64,000 nucleotides of DNA from Meloidogyne chitwoodi (GCA_015183035.1 JACZZP010000005.1:2588233-2652232); one strand, 5' to 3'; shown: positions 33,546 through 46,766, counted from the stretch's first letter. Notes: a model not told the origin generated them from the sequence alone. Numbers and translations are program-made.

Positions 33546-36487
33546 TTATCTGTTTTGTAAATACCTTAATAATGGGGTCGTTTCATCACATGCACTTGTA
33601 ATATGTCCAGTATCTTTAATCGGTTGTATACGTAATGGTGATTGACCGCTAGTTAATGATCGTGCACGTTGACGAATTTCTCGAACAATATCTAAAGCCT
33701 GCTTGCCTCGTGTTTCTAATAAAAAATTATATTCCATATAAAATTTTATTTTATATTTTAAATGAGTTTCAAAAAAACTAAATTTAAAATAATAATGACC
33801 TGGCAAAACCCAGTATACAAAAACAGCTCCACATGCACTGACAATAATAAATGGTACGTAGCTTAACGAATTACCAACAAGCTAAAAAACTAAAATTTTA
33901 ACTAAAAGAAAACTAAAATGGACTTGTTGGAAAGGAAGATATAACGTCGAAACAATGAAGGATAATGACCAAGCAACAGTGACAGCAACTAAAAATGTTG
34001 ATAAAATAATAAATTAAAAGAAATCATGCTTGACCCACCAGTAATTGCAGATGCCCTATATTTGGTAGGAAAAATTTCTCCTGTGATTAACCAGGGTATT
34101 GCGCAACCAATACCATAAACACACATGTAGATAATCAAAGCACCAATTATAGCATAACCAGCCGAATCATGCTAAATTATTTTTAAAAAATAGTAAAATA
34201 AATGTTCTACTTTAAAGGTGTGTAAAAGTAAAATTAACTTGCCCCTCCATAATTTTGAAGCCACATGAAGAAACTTAGTAGAGTGAGTGATAATGAGCAC
34301 ATTGATAATTGAAACTAAAAATTTAAAATTTTTTTAATCAATTTAAATATATACAATTAAGAGAATTCGACGTCCAGCACGTTCAATTAAAAATGGAGCA
34401 CTTAATGCAAACAAAAAATAAGCTATTCCGACAGCTAAAGTGCTGAATCTTGCCATTTGGCTGAATAATTATATATATTTATTAGTAAATTTTTAAATAT
34501 TTTCACCTTGTAATTCCTGCATTTAAAAACATGTCTGTTGAATAAGCAAAAACTGCAGAACAACCAGTAAATTGCTGAGTAATCATAACCATAACGGAAA
34601 TAAGTAGGGGAACACGGAGAGAACGTTCGGTAAAAATTTGTTTGTATGTTCCAGGGCCTTCCTTAAAAATATTTTAAAAAATTAACAAATTTTCTAAAAG
34701 TATTGACTGCCTCTGGCCTAACAAAATAATTTATTAGTGTAAGAAAAATTATATTATTGACAGTACTTGAAGTGAAAGGTAAGAGTAAAAGGAGGTTGAA
34801 AAATGTCCGATCAACACATCTTATATTTTATTGCTTACATGTATCATTATCGCTTCACGCTCCAATGCCTCATACATATACTCCGCTTCACCATCGTCAA
34901 CAAAGCGTTTTAAATCTATAACAGCCTTGGAAGCATCACCACGCGTAAAAAGAGTAAACTTAAATTTTGAAAAACAATATACGAATAAATTAATTAATTC
35001 GAACCTTTGGACTTTCTGGACAAAATGGAAGAATACAGCAAAGCAAAAATGCAGGGATGCCTGGAAACGCAAATGCAAGAGGCCAATGCTCAGTATTTCC
35101 TAAGATCTAAAGTAAAATAAAAGTTTTTAATTATTTTTGTTCCATGCGAAATTTTCAATTTTATATTTGTTAAATATAATTTTAAAAAACAAAAAAATTG
35201 AATCCTTAACTATAATTATTTCAGGGTTATAAATTATAAGATAATATAACCTCAGGTAATCCAATAAATAATGAAAACCAATCAGAAAATGCTACAGCCA
35301 CCTCAAAAATAAGTCAATTGTTTTAACGAAAATAATCTTACGGGAATCAAACCATATGAAGTGTTCCAGCTGCTCCTCTATATTTTGTGGGAGTAATCTC
35401 CATCAAATACATTGGAACTAGCCCTGTCTTTAATTAAAAAATATATCAATTATGCATCATACACATTGAAATATAGTCAATTTTCATGATTTTACTTGAG
35501 CTCGCGCATAAAGATTAACGCAAATAATGTTTCCAACTATTTAATAGTATTACCGAAAGTCCCATTACTGCTCCAAGGACAAGTCGACCAAATATTAGTA
35601 GTTCTGGCGATGCCATTGCCCTTGAAAAATATTCGAGCAAAGCGCCAAATACATTGATCCAACCATTTACAATAAGTGCATTGCGCCTTCCAAAACATTC
35701 AGACAGACGCCTGGGAAAGATCGACTGTTATAAATTTATCTAAACTTAAAAATTTTTTTCCTTTTTAAATAATTTCCAAAATTTTATTTGGCAATACAAT
35801 TTAGTCGCATCTTTCAAACATTTAATTGTTCACTTTTTATTAATTTAAATCACCTCAAATTATCTTTTTTTTTCTCAAAAATACTCATTCAATTATCAAT
35901 TTTGCCTACGCATTGATAAAATTTTAGCGTTGAAAAATAAAAAATTTGTGAAAATTTCAGTCTATGAAATATTAATTTCAACGAAACTGTGTTAACTAAT
36001 TAAAAAAAACTTTTAGCATAAAATTGTCATGTGAGTTACATCTTCCATTTTTTACAATTAATTTATAATTAGGCCCTGAACATTTGTAGGAAAGTTAATG
36101 GTTAAAACAGAAAATAATTACAAGTTCGATTTGCGAATTTTAAATAGTCGTTCATTTGAAAACAAAAAACAGGTTTACCTAACTAAGAGGGCACCAACAA
36201 TTGCGCCAATTGCCACACTGGAAACGACAAATGACCAAAAAATGTTCATGCCGGTTAAATCCAATCCGGCTCCATTACGTCTGACATATGTTTGATTGAT
36301 CCATTCAGTTAGAAGCTCTTAAAATTTTATTTTTATAGTTAGTAATGCAAACTCCTGGATTCAGGCTTTTAAAATGTTTATGTACACAAGTACCTTGTAC
36401 TGGATTAATAATACCAAAGCTGTAAAATTGTGTACTTGCACCAAGACAAACTGTTAACACGGAAATATAATAAGTTGGATGAAACAT
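33546..36487 (-). CDS. Sugar transporter 2 (major facilitator superfamily)
   Basis: Paralogue of the neighbouring transporter. Start MFHPTYYISVLTVCLGASTQ. Motifs: ECFGRRNA, GRLVLGAVMGLSTGLVPMYL, EITPTKYRGAAGTLHM, PESPKFTLF, QQFTGCSAVFAYST, ERAGRRIL, GIGCAIPWLITGEIFPTKYR and PETRGKQA. The cytoplasmic tail has DETTPLLRYLQNR, where ETTPLL fits the [DE]xxxL[LI] sorting signal used by some GLUT proteins to cycle through endosomes; this is inference. One intron has a GC donor (GGG/GCAAGT, donor at 34242). The upstream intron near 35710-36175 is longer than the rest. The tandem pair probably arose by duplication. Confidence 0.87.
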
Positions 36488-37061
36488 TTATTGTGTTTTA
36501 ATTTGCTAAATATAATTAAAATCTTCCTTTTTGTTTTATTTGTAAAAAGAACGTTTTAGTTAATAAGTTGAAATATTATCTGAGAAAAACGAAAGAAATA
36601 TAGAAAAAACCAAGGGCCAAATCAATTTTAGGAAACATCTAGAAAACTGGAGACCGAAAAGAATATTGTTATATTATTTCGCTGAAGAATAATGAATTAA
36701 ATTTTTTTTAAATCTAGAAAAATGAGATAAACAATACATATTTAATTTTAGTTTTTACTTATATATTATTAGAGAAATATTATACATATTATTACATAAA
36801 ACTACATAAAAATTATTTCTGATAAGAACATATATCAGATAACTTCCTTTTCTAATAGAGTCCATAAAACTTCATTTTTATCATAAATTATCAATAAAAT
36901 TTATTTATATCGATATTTTTATAATAGTACTGTGTCTAGGGAAAGAAAATCTACTATTTTAAAAATAGGAATAATAACAGATTTTATTAAATTTTTAAGT
37001 TTTTGCTCTTAAATTTTCATAAATTAAAACAGTTTCTTATTTAATGAATTAAAGGAAATAT
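36488..37061. other. Gene-free stretch
   Basis: AT-rich DNA between transporter 2 and the 3' end of the glycosyltransferase gene. Nothing recognised. Confidence 0.5.
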
Positions 37062-38835
37062 TTATAAAACTTTATGTTTAATCTCTTTTCTCAGTTTAAG
37101 TCTTTCATTATAAATCGTCTCAAGTCGATCCGCATTCTTTTCAATTGTAAATCTTCGCTCGAATGCCTCACGCACAGCTTTACGGCTCATTTTTGATGCC
37201 TTCTTTACTGCTTCGATACCTTCATCCACTGTGTTGAAAATAAAGCCAGAAACGCCATCTTCAATTATCTAAACACATTTGATACAATATAACTTCTGCT
37301 AAAACCTCAGGTACAGAACCCATTCTTCTGGCAATTACAGGCGTTCCACATGCCATAGATTCAATCATTACATATCCAAATTGTTCAGCCCAGTCTATTG
37401 GATTAAGAAATGCAAGTGCATTCCCGAGAAAATCGCTATTTCAATAAGTAACAGAAATATTATAACTTTTAAAGGTTTATATGTAATTTAACTTTTTCTG
37501 AGTTTCATTGACCTCGCCTACAAATTCAACGATGCTTTTATGCTTTACAATTAATTTACTAATGTTATTCCAATATTCATTGTAACTGTCTAGTAACTTG
37601 GCACCCATTTTAAGATTATATCCCAACTTTACAGCAACTAAAAATGTCAAAATTATTTAATTATGAAATTAGAATATTTGGCGGCTGATCAAACCCGAAA
37701 AATGAAACAACAAATTATTAGAAAAAATTACTTTCTATAGCCATATCTGGTCGTTTTTCAGGAACCATCCGGGCAAGAAATGCCAAATATGGTTTTTTGC
37801 TCACTGGTTGTTCAATAAACCTGTAGTGGTCTTTAGGTAATCCATGGTATGCAGTTCCGATGTAGTTAGGTTTTCCAGATGAATGTAGTTTTTGATCGTC
37901 GGAAATTGTTATGAGAGGCAGTCGATTGTGCTCTAAGCCAAGAGTAGGGTACCATCTTAGGAGTAAAACAGTTTTATTTTTATAAGTTTCTATTTTAAAA
38001 CTTCATAAACCCATGAACAGTCACAACACATGCTGCCTTGTTCTCCTTTACTATCTCATCAATAAACTCAAAATGCTCGTCAGTGTGAAAGTGCAAAATG
38101 TCAAATTTTGTAGCATTTCTTCGAACTTGATCAAATATCCATTCATACCTTTCCTTAGGAACAGGGTCTTTATTAAATGCAGGCCTGAAAGACAAACTTT
38201 AGATGATAAAATATAAATTAAGGAGATATGTATTTATTACAAATCGGATACAGATGTAGGCTATAGCTATGTATGGAAAGAACCTGCAACCATAGTTGTA
38301 ACTTAACAAAATACATTATAATTTACTCTATAACGTACAAATTTTTTCAATTTTTTTCTCAATCTAAGTATACTTATAATAAAAATATTAGTTAAAATAA
38401 ATATTTTAACTTATCTAATGCTTACCATTTTGCCACAAGTTTTGCAGAGGTAACAGAATCTGTTGTAGCAAATAAAGTAACCTCAAATTAGAATTTAATT
38501 GCTACAATTATCACTAAAAATCAAAATGTCCTTACATCATGTCCTCTCCTAACTAGTTCCTCAGTCAAATATGAAACTGTACGTTCAATTCCACCATATG
38601 TTTTCGGAGGTACACTAATTTCTGGAGGTGCAATTTGAGCAATTCTAAATAATCGTCTAGTTAAAACAACCCTCTCTGAAATTTTGAAGCTTTTACTGTT
38701 ATTGTAAATGTAGAATCTTTCATGGATAAGTAGCTTGAACATTAATAAGTAAATGAAGATGATAGACACAATAAGTACGATTATTTTTGGTTTAGTGCAT
38801 TTTAAAAATAATAGTATATCCTGTTTCGTTGGCAT
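37062..38835 (-). CDS. Membrane-anchored GT4-type glycosyltransferase of bacterial style
   Basis: Retaining glycosyltransferase with GT-B fold (GT4 family), predicted to transfer a sugar from a nucleotide-sugar donor; acceptor unknown. Seven exons join in phase to 414 residues. Residues 17-36 are a single transmembrane helix (PKIIVLIVSIIFIYLLMFKL), making it a type II membrane protein, presumably Golgi. The catalytic part begins RIAQIAPPEISVPPKTYGG, then IERTVSYLTEELVRRGHDV and TLFATTDSVTSAKLVAKW. Next come DILHFHTDEHFEF, VTVHGF, ISDDQK, GTAYHGLP, YLAFLARMVPEKRPDMAIE, VEFVGEVNE, FLGNALAFLNPIDWAEQFG, the EX7E motif in EQFGYVMIESMACGTPV, and GSVPEIIEDGVSGFI. These phrases are those of bacterial exopolysaccharide-type GT4 enzymes, not of familiar animal GT4 enzymes such as ALG2, ALG11 or PIGA. 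Introns and flanking nematode genes argue against contamination. Acquired-gene origin is inference. Confidence 0.85.
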
Positions 38836-39627
38836 TATCAAAAATTGAATATTATATCTGGCCTTTTTCGGTTTCAGCAGATATCTAAATCCATCAACCT
38901 TAGTTACAAAAAATAATAATGTTTTTGAAGTTAAATTTGTGTTCTGACCTAGAGATACCTCTTAGGATGAAAATAAGAATGTAAAATAAAAATATAATAT
39001 AAAGCATTTATTTACACGTTTAGAAGTTGTTTAAAACAATCAAGTGGTTTAGAAGAAATGTTTTTTATATCATTAGCAACGTGGAGTGAGTGATGTTGGT
39101 TATTTTTTGCATTTGTTTGCTTTATATGTTTCTAAGAAGGAAATTAAATTTAAAGAAATGTTATAATATTTCGAATAGATAATATTTATTACTATTGTCA
39201 TACTAGATAAAAATGTAATCTAAATTTTATGAATGATTAACAATTCTACAAGGAACTTTTGATATGTAATATGTATGTAGTAATTGAAAATTGAATAAAT
39301 ATCTAGTAAAAGTTAGTCTGTAGACTCCGACTTTTAGCAGCAAAACATCCCCGACCAGAACTTTATTAAATTATAGTTAATTAATTATATAATTCTACGT
39401 TTACGTAAGTATAATTTTGAAATCCAATCCTAATCCTGCTGCATGTTTTTTGTATACCACAATTAGATTAAATATAACTTTAAATTTGCTTTATAATTCC
39501 TTATTTAATTCAATTTCTTAAACCAGCTGAAAGTGTGTTACACTTCATAAACATTTTATGGTGTGTTACATTCTTTTAACAATAATTTCAATGAATAGAC
39601 TGCAGACATCAACATTGTCGATAAATT
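38836..39627. other. Gene-free stretch between divergent genes
   Basis: AT-rich DNA expected to hold the promoters of the glycosyltransferase (minus) and the next gene (plus). Nothing specific recognised. Confidence 0.5.
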
Positions 39628-40960
39628 ATGGTTCCAAAACTTTTATGCCTTTGCATTCAAAAACTGGCGCTTGGACGAGATTTTGTTAACCAGCAACAGG
39701 TGTTGCAGACTGTACTACCTCCAAAACTTTTTGAAATTATTAGACAATTGAAGGAGGAAGTTTTAAAAATTGGTTGCCTTCTTCCAATAGGTTTGATTTT
39801 AGGATTTAAATTTGCTTCTTACCATCTGCGGATTTTTTTGGTCGATTTTTGATATAATTACAATGTTTTATTTTTTTTGTTTTTATGAAAAATGCAAATT
39901 ATTATTAAGAATCACTGCCAGAATGTTGCTTTTTAATGGATCCAGAATCTTTACAGTTTGATATTGAAATGACTGCGGTTGCTTTAGAGCCATATCTTTC
40001 TAAAGTTAATTTTTTTGATTTTTGCGCAAAGCTGGCTCTTGATAAGGTTATATCAATGCTAATCTCATTTTTTTAAATCTCATTATTTTTAGCAAACCGA
40101 ACGATTATATGAGAGACTGACCGATTCTGAGCGTGATATAATTGAAGATATGAATATCGAACCTGTTGTCTGGAGCAGAGCTTTGGAATTATCGCCGCGC
40201 CGTGTTATCCTTCATTACGACGATATTGCTTACAGCTGTGCTGAAAGTGGATATTTACATGCATTTGAAAGGTTTTAGATGGATTTTTAGGATATGTTTC
40301 TTTACAAACGAAAAAATAAGTTATTTTTATGAAAATTAATTACAAGGAATCAGAATTATCTCAGCTATACAAATTCACCATTTCATACATTATTTAGCAA
40401 ATTTTAATTAATTTTCACATAGAAATCTGCTTAAAGTTCGGGAATTAGATTCGACTCTTCTACAACGTTGTGCAATTGTAGCCATTCTAAATGGCCATGT
40501 TCAACTTGCTAATTCAATCAGAACTGATAATTTTTCTTCAGCTTTTCATCAATTCTTTCCAGATGGAAGACCTCCAACTACTTTTCTAGTACAATTGGTA
40601 GTTGGAAATGAGGTATTTTCAAATTTTTTGAAAATGGAATTTATAATGGTGAATTTGCTAGAATAATTTAAAACCTTAAGCCAAAAGCTTCGTGAACCAA
40701 AATTTTAAATATAGTAAATCATATGATAAAATAAGGGTTTAACGATGTATAACAAATTTAAATTTATTATCTAGCTACGTCCAGAGGTTGGAGAGCAAAT
40801 TTTTGAGGAACTTCTAGACTGGTTAACCAAACTAGACGTACAACGACTCAGACGTGAAATTAAAAATGACAAACAGATTCCAATTGGTGTTCTACAAAGA
40901 CTTGATTCTAAATACAGAGAATGCATTGATTCACGAGACTATCCATGTGATTATGACTGA
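39628..40960 (+). CDS. Unassigned helical protein with BC-box-like N-terminus
   Basis: Family not firmly recognised. Five exons join to 284 residues, mostly alpha-helical, with no leader or membrane span. The N-terminal PKLLCLCIQKLALGRDF followed by VLPPKLFEIIRQL resembles the SOCS/BC-box plus LPP-type pattern used by adaptors that bind elongin and cullin ubiquitin ligases, although that box usually lies at the C-terminus. The later part has regular Leu/Ala/Cys helices (YLSKVNFFDFCAKLALDK, SAESGYLH-like AYSCAESGYLHAFER, LLQRCAIVAILNGHVQLANS), suggesting a repeat solenoid. The end is LDSKYRECIDSRDYPCDYD. A ubiquitin-ligase adaptor role is a low-confidence guess. Confidence 0.7.
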
Positions 40961-41762
40961 ACATTACTATTCTTAATTATCGAAAAAAGTAAATTTTAAA
41001 TAATTTTCATTATTATCTACTTGAACTATAATTTTTTGCACTTTAAAATTTTAAGAAAATTAAAAAATTCCGAATCCCTATGATTTTATTCAAGTATACA
41101 TTATATTCTTTTATTTTTTATTTTCGATCACATAAACAAAGAAAAAACATCTCACGTTTTAGCAAAACAACGTTCCCACTCATTTAGTTACAGATGATTA
41201 ATCAAATTTTTTCTCAAACAATAGTTGTTTTTGCCTAATTATAAGCTTAATCCTTCGAATAAAACTAAAGCATAAACAATCGATCACTGAGCGGTTCTTA
41301 ATCAGCCTCTTTTTTAAATCATTCACACTCTTAAGCATTTATCGCCATGGGCGGGCGGCAGCGCCACAATCCAACTATAAAGCGGGATGGTTTTTTGTGT
41401 TTCCCTTTTCATGAATGTAACAGATGTTCTAACGCTTTATCCTAATAAAGTTTTCTTTTAAGCGAGGTCGAGAATGTTTAAAAATCTAAAAATTGTTAAA
41501 ATATCGAGATCATAGTTTAAGTGACTAAAAGCCTCGAATCTTTAGGGTCCTTAAAAATTAAAAAATGACTCACAACCTAATCCCTCTCAAATTTAGTGAC
41601 AATTGTGATTCGAAAATAATCACGAAAGTTTTGGGATGCTTAATTGTTTTACTTTATTTTTAAATTACTCTTACATTAGTGATAATAGATGAACTATTCT
41701 GCTAAACTTTTTTCTATTCACTAAATTTCTTTATCGTGTAGATTATCTAAATTTATTACATA
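40961..41762. other. Gene-free stretch
   Basis: AT-rich intergenic DNA between two plus-strand genes, with a small GC-rich patch near 41345-41370. No exon recognised. Confidence 0.5.
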
Positions 41763-42840
41763 ATGAATATTCTCAAAAAATTAATTACGGGAGGTAAAAA
41801 GGAAATGAATAAAACGAACAAAGAGGCTGGAGACAACATAAATGAAAAAATGGAAGATGATTATGAGCCCGAACATTGTGAAACAGATTTCGATAAACAG
41901 TTTGAGCATGCTAGACGCAGTATGTCCACAACTACAGTGCCAACAATCACTCATTGCGAATACCGTAAATATTTTATACTTTAGTCTGCGAACAGTTTTT
42001 GTAGATTCCCTTAGACGTGAAGGGCAACATTATAAAAAAAGATGATTCAAAAATTTTCACAGGAGGCAGTCCATCTCGAAGCAACCGCACTACACCTCAA
42101 TCAAGCAACCAAAAGTCCATTAGATCTACAAAAAGCCCATCACCTTTACAACCACCTTCAACACCCTCATCACAGCGTCCTCGATTATCCTCGCCGTTAA
42201 TTGCACCAAATTCAATATCAGTGAGAAAGAACAGTAAATCAACGCCTCTTATGCAGCGAAAATCTCAAACTCCTGAAAAACAAAATATTTCTACTTGCAA
42301 GGATTCTGTGCAGCGAAGAATGACTATATCACAACAAAAGCAGGCAATTTTTTGGAAAATTCCTTTTAAAAAATATTATATTTTTTTTAAAATTAAATTT
42401 TTAAATAAAATTTATTTTTTAAATAGGCTAAAGATTTTGTAGAATCGCTTGATTGGATTCAACCGAGTACAGTTATTGAACCTCAAGTAGTGCAGTCGCA
42501 AATAATGTAATTTTATTCTTGATTTTGCTAAATATAAGTACCTATGTACTAAATTATCTAATTAAAAAAGTATTCTTTTCCTTGGTTTACAAGGTCCGCT
42601 ATTTTTTATCCGCAAGTTAAAATATAAAGGAAAAGTATCAAATATTCATTAAGCATGAAAATTCTTATTTCGTTTTTAAAATTTAGTACTCCACAAATAC
42701 ACATTTGCCAAGCATTACCAATCGCTCGGCAAAATAAAGTTACAGCAATTATACCACAGCGCCATTCGTGCATTCCTGTTCCTCTCGCATCTTCAGGGAG
42801 AGTTGTTAATGCAGCGAACAATAAAAACCGGCATCAATAA
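41763..42840 (+). CDS. Unassigned disordered Ser/Pro-rich basic protein
   Basis: Family not recognised. Four exons (41763-41964, 42015-42343, 42427-42506, 42687-42840) join to 254 residues. The second intron has a GC donor (CAG/GCAATT at 42344); without splicing there the frame ends soon after in AT-rich sequence. No leader. The N-terminal part is charged (MEDDYEPEHCETDFDKQFEH). Exon 2 is Ser/Pro/Thr/Arg-rich (SPLQPPSTPSSQRPRLSSPL), with several SP/TP phosphorylation-type sites. A short likely helix follows (QQKQAKDFVESLDWIQPS), then a basic end (RQNKVTAIIPQRHSCIPVPL, ending NNKNRHQ). Looks like a nuclear or cytoplasmic scaffold; no function is assigned. Confidence 0.65.
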
Positions 42841-43721
42841 AAGAAGTCAGTCTAAGCTGTACTCATTACTTAAATATACTTATTTTATAAAATTATCTTG
42901 TTAAAATTATTCACCTAAAGTATTCAACGATGATTCGCAAATTACTTGCCGCCGTTATTTAATGAAAGTATGTACATGAAATTAGTTATATAATAACAGA
43001 AAAATTTAATTGTGTTAATCAGGAAGGCTAAAATAAACTTAATTGTAAGATTTATTAATCTGTTTATTTTTATCTTATGTTTAAGTACAATAAGAAATTT
43101 AAAAGTTTTGATTTTTTTAACTTTACTATTTGATATTTTATTGAATTGAAATAAAAAATTGTTCTATGAACAACTAGATATCGCGCACGAATAAAAGGAA
43201 TGAATGCGACCTAAAATATACACGAGTGCTTTTTAGGATCTGCAAATTCCTGCCTCCGGCGACAATTTGTAAATATACACTATACATAGTGGATTTTGTT
43301 ATGCATTTTTAATAATATTTTACATGGTAAATAAAATTTAATAACGTTGAGGCGGTTCCGATATAAATAAATAAAAGCTATTGCGCTAAATTTCCGAATT
43401 CACATACCGATCAATTTGGGTCATCACCACAAAATATTTTTTTATTGTGCGCAGTTCCTAGCATAATTTTTCTTACGATTTGTTTTATATCTTATAATAG
43501 TCTTGTGAATTGAAACATGGCTGACTAAACATTTATTAAAATTATTTTTTACGTTACTTATTTTTTAATATTTGAACAAATCTAAAGGCTAAACAATGCT
43601 AGCATTAAAATAAACATGAGTACATTTGTATTTGACTTCCTACTATAAAATCATAGTCAATACCTTTGTTATTTCTTTCTAAATTTTTACTAATATTTCA
43701 TTTTTATATCTTAGAGCTAAA
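42841..43721. other. Gene-free stretch
   Basis: AT-rich intergenic DNA. A fragment GAGGCGGTTCCGATATAAAT near 43349 slightly recalls the short element at 47127. No exon seen. Confidence 0.45.
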
Positions 43722-46700
43722 ATGAAAGAAGGATCTAATTACCATCTTCCTCTATTTTTACTATCCATTTTTATAAGGTTTAGCAGTGTAATTCTTCAGG
43801 AAACTATTCAGTATTCTTCACAACAAACTGATCCACGACAAAGAACAGTAATCATGCGACTTGAACCGGTATACATGGAATAATCAAACAATATCTGATA
43901 ATTCTTATATGTAGTTACCAGATAAACCGCCATTCTTGAATCAAGCTGAGCCTCCTCGTGCAATTCCTCAAAATAACGCACAGTCACCTGTTTCAATAAA
44001 AAATGAACAATCAGAATTTAAATCAAGTCATGTTCCACAATCTCAACAGACAAATAGAGCCGCACCACAACAAAAGGTTGGCAAAACTACGGTAAATAGT
44101 CCAATCAAATTTTATTACATGGCATACATTAAAAAACAGCGTTAAGTTGCGAAATAGATATATCAAGATGATACGTAGTAGAACAAAATATTTCATTTTA
44201 TGATAAGTACTATATTAAATTATACAAGTAAAAATTTTTAGGAATTGCCTGTTCAATTTGCAGTACCAACTGTGGCGGCGCAACAACCAGTTATTTCACC
44301 ATTAAGTGCAATCAGTCAGCCTATTTTAACCCCAAGAGAAGAAACAACGCCTCCACCAGCACCACCGAGTAATTATAATAATATTAACAAAAAAATTAAT
44401 TTTTTGCTTAGTGAATATACCAACTGATGTTCAGAATCAGTTGATCAAATTCCTAGGTCTGGACTCATTCGGTATCCCTGGACTAACTGGAAGTCATCCT
44501 AAAGGATTTGCTGGGGCAGTCGAAGTTAATAATCATAAAAACTTTATAACATCGAATTTAGGAGTTGCGTTCGCAAGGAATTCCCATTCAAGGGCTTCCT
44601 CTAGAACATGTTGGTGGTCAAGCAATCCATGCACCACAAGTAATAATTATAAAAATATTGCAAATTAATTTTAAAGCTATTAATTATTATTATTAATTGA
44701 GAATGATGCATTAGTTCAAGCAAATCCCAAGTTCGGAAACGAATTAAATACACTTCTTGAAGGATCTCATGCTCCTTTCAATCCATCAAGTGGAAGTGCA
44801 CCGTAAAATTTTAAAACGATTTTTATATCTGATATTTATTCAATCTTTAAAAAATATATTTAGGCTTCCTGATTCAAAACCTGGTGAGAATGGACTTATT
44901 GGACTTTTAAGCAGCTCTGTTAGAAGATTCGTCAAAGATTGTATGACAATATTAATGCTTAATTTGATAAATATAAATACAAGTGGTGTCGATATCCTTA
45001 GATTCCGGCACAGAATAATAAATTTAATTAAAATTATAACTTCTAGCGGGTGTTGCTGATGCTCTTTCAAACACGTTACCAAATGTACTCGGCACAAATC
45101 AACAAATAGATGCAAAAGGGATTCCTTCAGAAATTAAAGATACAAGTCATAGTTCTGCACCAGCAAGCGGAACATCTGATTCTTCAGTGCCTTCACAGAG
45201 CTCAATTGGTTCAGGTATTTACTCAATTATTTTTGACATATTATGCCTTGATAAAATTTTACTTAAAAAACTCTTAAGGTGTTAGACGTCAACAATCGCC
45301 AGCAGAACGAGCGTTAGCTGGATTTGCATCAGCCTTGGGCGGAGGTAGCTCAAATGGTCCAGCACATGCGGGTATTTTTTTTTAATTTCATGAAAAACAG
45401 AGTTCTTAACGTTTTAATTACATTGATCATAAGGATCAGAACGCTTATTAGTCCAACGATGATTATTTAAATTTTATTACAAAAATAGAATATTTGCACA
45501 GTTAGTCTTTATTTTTTCAGGCTTACCGAGAATTCCTGGTTTGAACTTTTTGTGATTTAAATTCTTCAAACTTCAAGGAATCCCAATTTTACCTGGCGGT
45601 ATACCAAGAAACTCTCAAGGACAAATTGACGTTGTTCAACTAATTGGTAGGTCCGTTTGAATAAACTGTGTCGTTTACCTCATATTATTTCAAAAATATA
45701 GGGCTATGATTTTTTGATTTATTGTCTCAAATTTACTTTTGTAAAATAGGTTCAATCACTCGAAGAGTTTCAAATGGCACCACGCTTGCCGATGTTATAC
45801 CACCTGATCAATTACAAACTCTCGCTGGTTGCTTATTTTTAAAATTATTTATTACATAAATATTATTTAAAATTTAATCTTACTCTATCTTATTAATTTA
45901 ATTTTTTACTTTTTAGATAACGTAACTGATGCATTATTACCCGCAACACCTGAGGATTTCGATTTGAATAAATTTATGGGAAGATGGTTTGAAGGTAAAT
46001 AATCAAGAAAAATTTTATATTTATATTTTCTTCATAAAAAATAAGGAATAAACAGCCCAAGAGCAACTGAACAGCGTTGCGTCGTTCATCATTGTGAGTG
46101 TTCTGATAATTAAAATTTTTAAAATTCGTCCGATAGAAGACTTAAAAATCATAATTTAATTTTTTTTACACGTGATACATATTTCTTAAAATTAGATGGC
46201 GGGTTGACAAGAAACGAGAGGACTGCTACATTTACTGCATTAAAAATATATCGAGAAGGTAGTGAATTTGGACCAGTCAAATATTCTATCGGCTATGCAT
46301 TTCGTGCCGGAAATAAAGTAGGTGTTACAAAAATTTTTATTTAGTTGAAGCTAATGAACATAATCATAGGTTGATCAAGTTTTACATTATTAAGAGTAGG
46401 GCAAAACAATAATATAAAATAAAATTTCAGGATGCAATGCTGCAATTACACAGCTCCGAAAATTCGGACGCACAGCCTTGTGGGGAAATAATTTTATATT
46501 AAAGCTAATTTATTTTATTCCTATATATTTTTTAAGTTTGGGTCTACAAACTTGGTCCAGAAGGAAATGATCCTTTTGGAAACAAACAATATGAATACGC
46601 TATAGTCAGGTGAGTTTTATTTATGGTTAAGTTATTTAAAATCTACAGCAATTGGGTGAAATATCCTGTCACTGTACTAGTTCGAGATCCAGACACCTTC

Positions 46701-46766
46701 AAAGCTAAATATGAGGTAGAAGTGCTTCGATGGCTTGAAGACCAAGGATTTATTAATGGTTTTTAA
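43722..46766 (+). CDS. Secreted lipocalin-related protein with long disordered N-terminal region
   Basis: Secreted protein of roughly 500 residues in about 16 exons; each join keeps phase. Exon 1 (43722-43868) has a leader near LPLFLLSIFIRFSSVIL. A long Pro/Gln/Ser-rich region follows (PREETTPPPAPP, QSPVSIKNEQSEF), with short hydrophobic phrases rich in Gly and Pro (LGLDSFGIPGLTGSHPKG, GIPIQGLPLEHVGG, LPRIPGIPILPGGIP). The C-terminal 160 residues are a lipocalin fold. FDLNKFMGRWFEGINSPRAT carries the GxW motif, then CVVHHYGGLTRNERTATFTA, FWVYKLGPEGNDPFGNKQYE and YAIVRSNWVKYPVTVLVRDP. The end is EDQGFINGF. In nematodes such lipocalin-related proteins act in the apical extracellular matrix. The 39-base intron after LPRIP is the shortest here and is required for frame. 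Confidence 0.78.

Noticed and set aside
37062..38835. Bacterial contamination as source of the glycosyltransferase
   Set aside because: The coding sequence is interrupted by AT-rich introns in correct phase and lies between nematode genes on the same contig.
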